64,000 nucleotides of DNA from an uncultured Clostridium sp. (lineage in GTDB: Bacteria; Bacillota; Clostridia; TANB77; CAG-508), in NCBI GenBank assembly GCA_947570695.1, contig CANOVB010000004.1, positions 33,092 through 97,091 of the forward strand, in the 5' to 3' direction. Below, one piece after another: positions 8,437-17,019 of this stretch. Positions within the stretch are counted from its first letter, which is position 1. Every line of letters starts with the position of its first letter. The translations under genes and the position numbers were made by a program. Under the pieces are notes generated by a model. It was not told the origin of the DNA. It made no database searches and saw only the letters and a list, made by a program, of their open reading frames with translations.

Positions 8437-10449
8437 TTATATCATTGCTTTTAATACATTTTCTTTTTCTTTTACTAATTCACATATTAAGTTAGCTGAT
8501 TTTTCAACACCTAAAACATCACTATTAATACATATATCATAATTTGAATGTTCACTCCATTCTTTTTCTGTATAATACTTATAATGATTTGCTCTTAGTT
8601 TGTCTATTCTTTTTATTTCTTTTTCTGCCTTACTTTTATCAAATCCATAAATATTAGTTGCTCTTTTTATTTTGTCCTCCATGTTACTATATATAAATAC
8701 CTTTACTACATTTTCTTTATCTTTTAAAATAAAATCTGAACATCTACCTATAATTACACAAGACTCTTTATTTGCAACTGCTTTTATCATTTCTGCCTCT
8801 TTTATAAATAGTTCATCACTATTATCTAATCCAAAATAATATCCATTATTTAATCCAGCTAAAGCATCTCTTTTTTGTTCATTATTTTCTATATATTCTT
8901 CTGATAAACCTGTTTCTTCAGCAAGTTTAGTAATAAATTCTTTATCATAAAATTTAATACCTAATTTATCTGCTATTAATCTTCCAATATATCTTCCACC
9001 AGAACCATATTCTCTTGATATTGTAATTACTATCTGTTTATTTAATTTATTATCTGTACTTGTATCATCTATTAAAGTTTGACTTGTCATTTTGCTTTTT
9101 CCTAATTTTTTAATTTCTATTATAAGTAATGATACTGCAATAAGAAAAGCTATTCCATCAGCTAAAGGTCCTGCATATAAAATTCCTTGTATTCCAAATA
9201 ATTCACCTAATATTACAAAAGCTGGTATTAATAATAAAATCTGTCTTGATAATGATAATACTGCACTTTTAAAACTTTTTCCAATAGCTTGGAAGAATAT
9301 TCCTGATGGTATTTGCACACCATTACATATACATAACATTAAATATATTCTAAATGATAAACAAGCAAATTCCATATATAGTTCATCACCACTACCAAAT
9401 ATAGATATTAATTTTTCTGGTATTGTTTGGAATAGTATAAATGCTACTGTACTTACTGTTACACTTATTCCTAAAATTGTTTTTAAAGTTTTCTTTACTC
9501 TGTCATATTTTCCAGCTCCATAGTTATATCCTACTATTGGTTGTGCCCCTGCTGCAATTCCAATAATTATACTATTTAATATTTGGCTCATTTTCATTAC
9601 TATTCCAAGTACTGTTATTGGAATTTCTGAACCAAATTTAGAATATGCTCCATGTTTTCCAAGTAAATTATTTTCAACAGCCATAACAAATACAAAACTC
9701 ATTTGTGTAATAAAACTGCTTATTCCTAACATTACTACTTTTTTTACTACTGATATTTGTGGTTTAAAATCTTTTTTACTTATATCTATTGATTTGAATT
9801 TTTTTATGTAAGCTATATTAAGTACAAATGTTAGTATTTGACTTATTATAGTTGCTATAGCAGCACCTTCTACTCCCATTTTAAATACGAAAATAAATAT
9901 TGGATCTAAAATAACATTTAAAATAGCACCAGAAACCATAGTTGTCATTGAATATTTTGGATTTCCATCTGCTCTTATAATAGAATTTAGCATTGTTCCA
10001 ATCATCATAAATGGCAATCCTATTGCTATTATGTATCCATATCCTAAAGCATATTCTCTTAGATTATCTGTACATCCAAATAAATTTAATAATTGTGGTA
10101 AAAAACTAAGTGTAACTATACAAAATAAAACTGATATAATTATAGCTGCACTTATACCATTTGCTACACCTATACCTGCTTCCTTTTTCTTTTTTTCTCC
10201 TAGCTTTAAGCTCAAGTATGCTGAAGAACCATCTCCTAGCATTAAAGCAAAAGCTAAACATACCATAACAAGAGGAAATACTACGTTTGTTGCTCCATTT
10301 CCTAAATATCCAACTCCCCATCCAATAAATATTTGGTCAACAATATTATATAAGGAGTTCACTAATAGTGATATCATACATGGTATTGAAAATTTCTTTA
10401 TTAATTTTCCAATTTTCTCATGACCTAAAATATTTTCTTCATTTTCCAT
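8437..10449 (-). CDS. MATE-family efflux transporter fused to a cytidylate-kinase-like domain
   Basis: Residues 1 to about 450 form a 12-helix MATE transporter (starts near GKLIKKFSIPCMISLLVNSLY; internal AAGAQPIVGYNYGAGKYDRV motif). These exporters usually use sodium or proton gradients for drugs or metabolites. From about 470 a second domain starts with QIVITISREYGSGGRYIGR, the P-loop of cytidylate-kinase-like proteins, and includes CVIIGRCSDFIL. Total 670 residues, against about 450 for plain MATE. I believe this fusion occurs in other Clostridia, but the role of the kinase part is unknown. ATG with GGGG/AAAGG upstream. Confidence 0.92.
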   Translation of the reverse strand: MENEENILGHEKIGKLIKKFSIPCMISLLVNSLYNIVDQIFIGWGVGYLGNGATNVVFPLVMVCLAFALMLGDGSSAYLSLKLGEKKKKEAGIGVANGISAAIIISVLFCIVTLSFLPQLLNLFGCTDNLREYALGYGYIIAIGLPFMMIGTMLNSIIRADGNPKYSMTTMVSGAILNVILDPIFIFVFKMGVEGAAIATIISQILTFVLNIAYIKKFKSIDISKKDFKPQISVVKKVVMLGISSFITQMSFVFVMAVENNLLGKHGAYSKFGSEIPITVLGIVMKMSQILNSIIIGIAAGAQPIVGYNYGAGKYDRVKKTLKTILGISVTVSTVAFILFQTIPEKLISIFGSGDELYMEFACLSFRIYLMLCICNGVQIPSGIFFQAIGKSFKSAVLSLSRQILLLIPAFVILGELFGIQGILYAGPLADGIAFLIAVSLLIIEIKKLGKSKMTSQTLIDDTSTDNKLNKQIVITISREYGSGGRYIGRLIADKLGIKFYDKEFITKLAEETGLSEEYIENNEQKRDALAGLNNGYYFGLDNSDELFIKEAEMIKAVANKESCVIIGRCSDFILKDKENVVKVFIYSNMEDKIKRATNIYGFDKSKAEKEIKRIDKLRANHYKYYTEKEWSEHSNYDICINSDVLGVEKSANLICELVKEKENVLKAMI

Positions 10450-10554
10450 TTCTTTTCCCCTTTCTATAAATACTTTTATATGTATTTAAATATTAAAATA
10501 CAACTTGTTACTTTATTTGCAACTTAAATAGCTTATCATAACTTTTTATAAATG

Positions 10555-10590
10555 TCAAAAGAAGTTTTACTTTAATCAGTAAAACTTCTT
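10555..10590 (-). terminator. Terminator upstream of the MATE gene
   Basis: Perfect 13-bp stem AAGAAGTTTTACT / AGTAAAACTTCTT followed by TTTT on the minus strand. It would end transcripts arriving from the small gene at 10650. Confidence 0.75.
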
Positions 10591-10649
10591 AATATCTATG
10601 CAAAAATATAACTTTATAAAATAACATCTAAACATGATTAAAGGCATAC

Positions 10650-10838
10650 TCAATGAGCATGCCTAGGGTTATCCTTTTCGAACCGATTCGTAGTATTAGA
10701 ATACGCATCTTCCTTCATTTTTGTCTGATTTTTCTTCTGAACATGCTTATCATAGTCTTTTGCCATACGCCACGCCTCCTTTACACTCAGCTGTGAGTTT
10801 TCCTCTTGTAGTTTTATGGCTATCAGACAATGTTTCAC
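10650..10838 (-). CDS. Small hypothetical protein with GTG start, 62 residues
   Basis: A GTG at 10838 follows an ideal AAGGAGG, which decides the start. The protein is hydrophilic and Lys/Asp/Asn-rich (KEAWRMAKDYDKHVQKKNQ; C-terminal NRFEKDNPRHAH) with no membrane segment. Its TGA stop lies inside a hairpin (GGCATGCTC / GAGTATGCC). A second hairpin (CTTGTTA / TAACAAG, 10847-10873) overlaps the Shine-Dalgarno, suggesting translational control. Base composition is a little higher in GC than the neighbours. No family recognised. Confidence 0.55.
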   Translation of the reverse strand: MKHCLIAIKLQEENSQLSVKEAWRMAKDYDKHVQKKNQTKMKEDAYSNTTNRFEKDNPRHAH

Positions 10839-11026
10839 AAATCCTCCTTGTTAAACTTTTTTTGTCTAACAAGAAGAGTTCGCTTCAAACTAGAATCTCT
10901 TTTTTATAGAAGTTTATTCTATACTATTTGGTTTGAGCTTATAATTTCTTCTCTAAGTTCTCTACTGGTTTTAAATTTGAATTCTTTCTTTTTTTCTTTT
11001 CAATTATAACAATCTAATATCTTTTA

Positions 11027-12520
11027 TTAATTTGTTGTATTTGAGACATTCTCAGCTGTATTTGTTGTATTAGCTACAGAATTTGTATTTTCTGGTACTG
11101 CTGCATTAGATGCAGTATTAGAAACTTCTGGAGTAGTTGCATTTCCCACTGTATTTGTAGAAGTATCTGGTGTTTCTGTTCCTGTATTATCACTTGGTGG
11201 TTCAACATCCTCTCCGTCTTGTGGTAGATCTGGATTTACTGGTTCATTAAAGTTCTCATAATATTCTTCATAATTTAAATAATATAATTGAACTTCTTTT
11301 TTACCATCTACTTTAGTCATATTAATAAATGCAGATGTATCATTTCCATCCATATAAAGAATCCATCCATCAACTAAATTTATAAATGATGAATATTGTT
11401 CTAATTGTTTAATATTTTCTGGTTCTTTCATTGATCCATCTGTTTTTATTCTATAAATACAAACTGTATAGTCTTCATTTTCTATATCAGCATAGTTTAA
11501 GAAATATAAATATTTTCCTTCTAAGTTCAAATTATATGCTGTTTTTTCTGTTATTAATTCTTCTTGATTTGAATCAATTTTTGTTCTATAAACAGCTTTT
11601 TCTTCATTTGTATAATATATATATTTTCCATCAATATTTATACTATATAATCTTTTTCCTTCTATAATTGGTCTAGCATTTGAACCATCTAAATTCATTA
11701 TATAAGTAACATATCCATCTGGATTATCATCTAATGTTTTATTATAAACAATATATTTATCACTAATTCCTAAATATCCTGTTCCATTTTCTGCTACCAT
11801 TTCTTTGTTAGAACCATCAAGTTTCATTTTATAAATGTTTGCATCTACACCAATATAGTAAATACTATTATTTATTACATAAATTTCATAGCAGTTATCA
11901 TTAAACTCATTATCATTTATTACTGTTAAATCTGATCCGTCTGTTTTCATTCTATAAATTTTGTTATCTAAAGTATCTTCTTCACTATATGCCTCTGAGC
12001 TTATACCTATAAAGTATATATATTTTCCAACAACATTCATAGAAAGTATATCCATACTGCCCATATATAATTCTTTTTTACCAGAACCATTTGGTTTTAC
12101 TTTAAATATTCCTGATTGTGTACTTCCTTCATTTGGAGATAAATAATATATCCATCCACCTTGTCTTACTGCATATCCATAGTTCCTTATGTTTCCTATT
12201 GTATTTCCAACTTTATTTTTACCAGCAATTACAAAAAATCCAATTAATATTATTGCTAATACAATAATTACTGCAATAATAGCTCCTGCTATTTTAATAT
12301 TTTTTGATTGATCATCTTTTTTTACTTCATTTTTGTTTTCAGTTTTTTTCTCTTTTTTATGATCTTTTTTTTCTTCTTTAACTTCTTGAACTGAATCTTT
12401 CTCAGCATTTTCTACCGTTTCAGTTTTTACTTCTTTTTCTTCTAATTCTTTTTTTTGACAGTCTTCACAAAGTGTATTTTCACCATCTGGAATTTCTTTT
12501 CCACATTTTGTACAGTTCAT
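11027..12520 (-). CDS. Zinc-ribbon membrane protein with DUF5050-like propeller repeats
   Basis: A 497-residue protein. A CxxC...CxxC zinc ribbon sits at the N-terminus (MNCTKCGKEIPDGE, CEDC), then a highly charged Lys/Glu linker (25-72), one membrane helix (about 75-98), and an extracytoplasmic region with repeated units of the type KYIYFIG...IYRMKTDGS (DUF5050-like, beta-propeller style). The tail is Thr/Asn/Pro-rich (from about 435), typical of surface proteins. It may sense or display something at the cell surface; function unknown. Good GGAGG before ATG. Confidence 0.82.
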   Translation of the reverse strand: MNCTKCGKEIPDGENTLCEDCQKKELEEKEVKTETVENAEKDSVQEVKEEKKDHKKEKKTENKNEVKKDDQSKNIKIAGAIIAVIIVLAIILIGFFVIAGKNKVGNTIGNIRNYGYAVRQGGWIYYLSPNEGSTQSGIFKVKPNGSGKKELYMGSMDILSMNVVGKYIYFIGISSEAYSEEDTLDNKIYRMKTDGSDLTVINDNEFNDNCYEIYVINNSIYYIGVDANIYKMKLDGSNKEMVAENGTGYLGISDKYIVYNKTLDDNPDGYVTYIMNLDGSNARPIIEGKRLYSINIDGKYIYYTNEEKAVYRTKIDSNQEELITEKTAYNLNLEGKYLYFLNYADIENEDYTVCIYRIKTDGSMKEPENIKQLEQYSSFINLVDGWILYMDGNDTSAFINMTKVDGKKEVQLYYLNYEEYYENFNEPVNPDLPQDGEDVEPPSDNTGTETPDTSTNTVGNATTPEVSNTASNAAVPENTNSVANTTNTAENVSNTTN

Positions 12521-12550
12521 TAGTATCCTCCTTAAAATTATTATTTATAG

Positions 12551-12573
12551 AGGAAGGGATTTTATCCCTTCCT
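12551..12573 (-). terminator. Hairpin between the glucosaminidase and the zinc-ribbon gene
   Basis: A perfect AGGAAGGGAT / ATCCCTTCCT stem 22 bases past the end of the glucosaminidase gene. The T run is weak, so termination may be partial and the two genes may share a transcript. Confidence 0.6.
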
Positions 12574-12594
12574 AATATTATAGACATTTCAAAA

Positions 12595-14337
12595 TTATAC
12601 TCCTAGGCTTGTTTCACCTTTAATATAATTTAATAACAATACAACATCTGTTACATTAAACTCCGAATTATTTTTAGTACATGCAGCCGATTTATATTCA
12701 TTTTCTAATGTTCTTTCACCTTTTATAGCATTTAAAATTACTACAGAATCTAATATATTTACATTTCCATCTCCATTTGTATCACCTTTTTTAACTGCTA
12801 TATAAGTTTTTCCTCCTGTTGTAATCCTGTATCCTGTTCCTATGTTTCCAGAGGTTACTGGTGTTCCTGCTGCATTAGTTATAGTTGCATCTTTATATTT
12901 TCCTTTAATAGCATCTAATGTCATATTAGGTACTGTTTCTATATAATTTCCTTTTACTTTAACATTTGTATCATCTGCCGTAGGTGGAGTAGGTGGCACT
13001 GGTGTTGGCGCTGGATCTGGAGTTCCTGCACTTCCAGATGAGCTTCCATTTGATCCTGTTGATGCTAAAACTGTTTGCCCATCAATTTCTCTTGCTGCAT
13101 ATCCATAAGTTCCATTTTTATTAGAAACTATTAAATCCCAATAATAATTTCCAACTTTTGTTGTTGCTCTTTTTAATATTCTTATTGATTCATTATTATT
13201 TAAAGATCCTATTGCAGTACCATTTGCTGAAGCTCTAACTTTTAATGATGTTGATATATTTTGTACTACACCATTTTCATAATTTATTGAATTTGTAACG
13301 CCTGGATTTGGTCTTGGACATGTTCCTGGCATATTTTCATATAATGGTATTATAAAATTATATGTAGATACTGTATTTGAAGAACCATAATATGCCTTTA
13401 AACTACTACCTTGGCTCTGAGCTGCCATTATGTTCTGTTGATATTGGTGTGAAGCAAGTGTTGATTTTCCAGATACATTAAATTTTTGATAATATAAGGT
13501 ATTTTGCCCATATCTAGTAATAAAACTGTCTTTAACTATTGCTGTTCCACCTAATATTGATGCTCTAATTGAAGTCCAACCATTTCTTTGTGCATAAGAT
13601 AATCCATTATTTATAATATTAGCTGTTCCATTTCCTGTTGATCCTATATTAAAATAATTATAACAATGTACATAATTTCCATTATATCCGTTTCCATTAC
13701 TTAATGTTGAACCATTTTTTCCATGCTCATTTATTATTTTTGCGACTAGAAAATATCCGTTTACATTATATTGATTACTTGCATCTACAATAGCTTGTAT
13801 TGCTTCAGGATTGTTTAAATATGCTCCATAATTTGATACTACTCTTGCTATATCATTATAATTTACATCTGATCCTTCTAAGTTTTTAAATTGAAAAATA
13901 TCACTTTCATTTATTGAATTTCTTGGATCCATCATATATGCTAAAGCATCAAGTGATGCACAACACCATGAACCATTATCAAATCTTTTTGTACCACATA
14001 TTGGACAAACCCACATTCCATTATAATTACTTTTTATTTGAAATAAATTTCTAGGAGAACTATTATGCCCTTGATATTCTGTAGCTAAAACTTCATTCCA
14101 ATTTAGTCCTGTATAATAAACAGTTATTGAATAATTTGGATGTTTGGCTTGCAGATTTTTTATTAATTGCTTAAATCCTGGATATTCTGCATCATTTATT
14201 CCATTTATATCTTGTGAAAGTGTACCAGCTGGAAGTCTGGCATAAGATTTATTAGCAAGTATTGGAGTAAATGCTAATAATATGTATGAAATCAATGTTA
14301 TTATTAATATTATTACTACTATTCTTTTGTTTTTCAC
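12595..14337 (-). CDS. Secreted beta-N-acetylglucosaminidase with SH3 and dockerin-like domains
   Basis: Cleaves the glycan strands of peptidoglycan. I choose the GTG at 14337, which follows AGAGGTGAT, rather than the ATG at 14370; this gives 580 residues. Order: signal peptide (hydrophobic 5-25), a CPIC...CC pair near 125-140, a glucosaminidase domain (about 180-330, with AKIINEHGKNG carrying the likely catalytic Glu and YFNIGS), an SH3-like domain (about 355-420), a Pro-rich linker, and a C-terminal dockerin-like domain. One clean calcium loop (DTNGDGNVNILD) is followed by LNAIKGE; the second loop is degraded (NNSEFNVTD) but LNYIKGE is kept. A dockerin on an autolysin suggests docking to a surface partner not seen here. 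Confidence 0.88.
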   Translation of the reverse strand: MKNKRIVVIILIITLISYILLAFTPILANKSYARLPAGTLSQDINGINDAEYPGFKQLIKNLQAKHPNYSITVYYTGLNWNEVLATEYQGHNSSPRNLFQIKSNYNGMWVCPICGTKRFDNGSWCCASLDALAYMMDPRNSINESDIFQFKNLEGSDVNYNDIARVVSNYGAYLNNPEAIQAIVDASNQYNVNGYFLVAKIINEHGKNGSTLSNGNGYNGNYVHCYNYFNIGSTGNGTANIINNGLSYAQRNGWTSIRASILGGTAIVKDSFITRYGQNTLYYQKFNVSGKSTLASHQYQQNIMAAQSQGSSLKAYYGSSNTVSTYNFIIPLYENMPGTCPRPNPGVTNSINYENGVVQNISTSLKVRASANGTAIGSLNNNESIRILKRATTKVGNYYWDLIVSNKNGTYGYAAREIDGQTVLASTGSNGSSSGSAGTPDPAPTPVPPTPPTADDTNVKVKGNYIETVPNMTLDAIKGKYKDATITNAAGTPVTSGNIGTGYRITTGGKTYIAVKKGDTNGDGNVNILDSVVILNAIKGERTLENEYKSAACTKNNSEFNVTDVVLLLNYIKGETSLGV

Positions 14338-14582
14338 TATTTTATCACCTCTTATGTATAAAATTGCCATTTTTCAATTAGATTATATAAATAAAATCCT
14401 TAAAAGTCAACATTTTCAATATTACAATTATGTTAAGAAATACTTACATCTCAATATTTTTTTAAATTTATATTTGGATAAAAAAATGCTATTAAGAAAA
14501 TTTCAAGAATAGACAATACAAATATGTTAAAATAAATTTCTTCATATTTATATTGTCTATTACTTATTATTTTTATTCTTTC

Positions 14583-15728
14583 TTACATTAATTTTATAAT
14601 TCTTTCCCATGGTAAATCTTTTTTTCCAAAATGTCCATAGTTTGTTGTTTTCTTATATATGGCTTGTCTCAAATTTAAGCTTTCTATAATTCCTCTTGGA
14701 GTAAGTTTGAAAGTATTTTTTATTTTCTTTACAATTTCATTATCTGGGATTTTTCCTGTTCCAAAAGTATCTACATATATTGATATTGGTTTTGCTACTC
14801 CTATTGCATATGAAAGCTGTATTTCACATTTTTTTGCAAGTCCATTTGCTACTATATTTTTTGCAATAAATCTAGCCATATATGCTGCTGATCTATCTAC
14901 TTTTGTTGGATCTTTTCCAGAAAAAGCACCACCACCGTGCCTACTATATCCCCCATAAGTATCTACTATTATTTTTCTACCAGTTAAACCACTATCACCA
15001 AGAGGTCCTCCTATTACAAATCTACCTGTTGGATTTATATAATATTTTGTATTACTATCTAGTAATTCTTCTGGTACAATAGGTTTTATTACATATTCTA
15101 TTATATCTTTTTTTAATACTTCTAAAGAAATATCAATATTATGTTGTGTTGAAATAACTATTGTATCTATTCTTTTAACTTGATCTTTATCATATTCCAC
15201 AGTTACTTGGACTTTTCCATCTGGCCTTATGTAATCTATAATCTTTTCTTTTCTAACTTCTGCTAGTCTTTTAGCAAGTTTATGAGCTAAATATATTGGC
15301 ATTGGCATATATTCATCTGTTTCATCTGTTGCAAAGCCAAACATCATTCCTTGATCCCCTGCTCCTTCTGATTCCTCTTTTGAACCTGATTTTTGTTCTA
15401 AAGACATATCTACACCCAAAGCTATATCTGATGATTGTTTTGATATATTTAATAAAACTTTACAAGTTCTATAGTCAATATCAGTTTCACTATTATCAAA
15501 CCCAACTTCTTTTATTGTATTTCTAACTATTTTTTCAATATCTACTTCTGCTTTTGAAGTAATTTCTCCTGTTACTAATATTTGACCTTTTCCGGCTACT
15601 GTTTCGCATGCTACTCTAGAATAAGGATCTTTTTCAAAATAACTATCTAATATGCTATCTGATATGTAATCACAAAGTTTATCTGGATGACCTTCTGTTA
15701 CACTTTCTGAAGTAAATAATCTTCTCAT
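14583..15728 (-). CDS. metK: S-adenosylmethionine synthetase
   Basis: Makes SAM from methionine and ATP in the cytoplasm. The true start is the ATG at 15728 after TTAGGAGG; an in-frame extension to 15788 is not part of the protein. At 381 residues it has the family length. Motifs: [20 protein letters not shown] at the start, [12 protein letters not shown] near 117, [20 protein letters not shown] near 235 and [19 protein letters not shown] near 260. An S-box leader upstream fits end-product control. Confidence 0.97.
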   Translation of the reverse strand: MRRLFTSESVTEGHPDKLCDYISDSILDSYFEKDPYSRVACETVAGKGQILVTGEITSKAEVDIEKIVRNTIKEVGFDNSETDIDYRTCKVLLNISKQSSDIALGVDMSLEQKSGSKEESEGAGDQGMMFGFATDETDEYMPMPIYLAHKLAKRLAEVRKEKIIDYIRPDGKVQVTVEYDKDQVKRIDTIVISTQHNIDISLEVLKKDIIEYVIKPIVPEELLDSNTKYYINPTGRFVIGGPLGDSGLTGRKIIVDTYGGYSRHGGGAFSGKDPTKVDRSAAYMARFIAKNIVANGLAKKCEIQLSYAIGVAKPISIYVDTFGTGKIPDNEIVKKIKNTFKLTPRGIIESLNLRQAIYKKTTNYGHFGKKDLPWERIIKLM

Positions 15729-15830
15729 ATTTTTTCCTCCTAATATTAAAATGCCTTTTATATTATAAGAATTGTAAAGCAATTTCATATAATATAAAGA
15801 ACTAATAGATTTAAGACTTTATAAATATAC

Positions 15831-15985
15831 TAAAAGCTCCATGCTTTAGCGCATAGAGCTTTGAATAATCTTATTATCATAATCATCATTCAAAGCCTCT
15901 AGCTTTGTCGGTATTAGCACCTAAATTAATAGGTTGCTGTGGAGTCTCTAAGCCGATTCTCTCGTCCACTCTTGATAATATTTAA
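15831..15985 (-). promoter_or_regulatory. SAM-I (S-box) riboswitch with terminator
   Basis: On the minus strand: TATCAAGAGTGGA, GAGACTCCACAGCAACCT, AGGTGCTAATACC and ACAAAGC, matching the SAM-I aptamer order. They are followed by a terminator stem GCTCTATGCGC / GCATGGAGC and TTTT (15831-15857). SAM binding should favour the terminator and shut off metK. Confidence 0.9.
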
Positions 15986-15993
15986 GCTTTATT

Positions 15994-16022
15994 ATTTTAC
16001 ATCCTTTTTCTACTTTTGTCAA
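15994..16022 (-). promoter_or_regulatory. Promoter of the metK unit
   Basis: TTGACA and TAAAAT boxes with a 17-base spacer, directly before the S-box aptamer. Confidence 0.75.
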
Positions 16023-16051
16023 CATAATTAAATAAGATACAATATTTCTTT

Positions 16052-16082
16052 TAAAAAAAGAAACAAGATAAAATACTCTTGT
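16052..16082 (-). terminator. Terminator after the DUF2238-like gene
   Basis: A short stem ACAAGA / TCTTGT followed on the minus strand by TTCTTTTTTT. Confidence 0.65.
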
Positions 16083-16125
16083 ACTGAAGTTCTATTTACC
16101 CTTTTTCTTCATTTACACTAAATTT

Positions 16126-16956
16126 CTACTTCTTCTTTTTCTTCATTACTGGAATAAATTGTTCTGCAAATTTGTATTCTTCCTTATTTTTTATATAAAG
16201 TAAACCTATTATTGAAAACGCTACTGCACCTATAAAGTTTACTATTAAGTCTTTCATTGTATCATTTAATCCTATATCTAAATATCCGCCATCTATAGTA
16301 GTTTCAATTAAGTTTCCCTGTTTATCTTTACTATAAATTACTGTTTTTTCAATATTCTTTAATATAACAGGTACATTTCTCCCATTTGGTTCTAAATTCA
16401 CTGTTGAAATTAATTGAATTACATCATCCTTCTGCATATCTGTTTTTAAAAATTGGTCTGTTGTAAATTCAAAAAACTCCCACATTACACCTACTGTCAT
16501 TGAAAAGCAAAAAGCGACAAGTGCTACAAAGACTGGTGACATTACTGCGTGAAATACCTCTTTACGATTTAATATATCTATTAAAGAAAAGCCTATTGCT
16601 GCACATAAAAAGCCATTTATTGTATGTAGCATCGTATCCCAATGTGCAATATGAATATAAAATTCATTTATTTCTCCTAATATTTCAGCAGAAAATATAA
16701 ATAGTAAAATAATTGTTTCTAAAGTGTTAGGAAGGCTTATATTAAACTTTTTATCTATAATGCTTGGTACAAAAAATAATATTAATGTGAATATACATAA
16801 AAATACATTATTCCAATTTCCAACAAAAACTTGTCTAATCATTACAATTATTACTAGAGCTCTTAGCACAAAATAAATTGATAAATCTTTTTTATCATAA
16901 TTTGAAAGTATTTTTTGACTCTTTGAAACTTTATTCTTATTTTGTTTTTCTTTCAT
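16126..16956 (-). CDS. DUF2238-like integral membrane protein
   Basis: A 276-residue protein with about six membrane helices. Features typical of DUF2238 proteins are visible: HWDTMLHTINGFL near 105, VGVMWEFFEFTTDQ near 155, and a C-terminal LNDTMKDLIVNFIGA. Function is unknown for the family. The tail is Lys-rich. It sits between metK and polA and ends with its own terminator. Confidence 0.8.
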   Translation of the reverse strand: MKEKQNKNKVSKSQKILSNYDKKDLSIYFVLRALVIIVMIRQVFVGNWNNVFLCIFTLILFFVPSIIDKKFNISLPNTLETIILLFIFSAEILGEINEFYIHIAHWDTMLHTINGFLCAAIGFSLIDILNRKEVFHAVMSPVFVALVAFCFSMTVGVMWEFFEFTTDQFLKTDMQKDDVIQLISTVNLEPNGRNVPVILKNIEKTVIYSKDKQGNLIETTIDGGYLDIGLNDTMKDLIVNFIGAVAFSIIGLLYIKNKEEYKFAEQFIPVMKKKKK

Positions 16957-17019
16957 ACAGCTCTCCTATTCTTTTCTATCACTTAAGGTAAAATTTAATA
17001 TCATACTATAATTTTCTCG

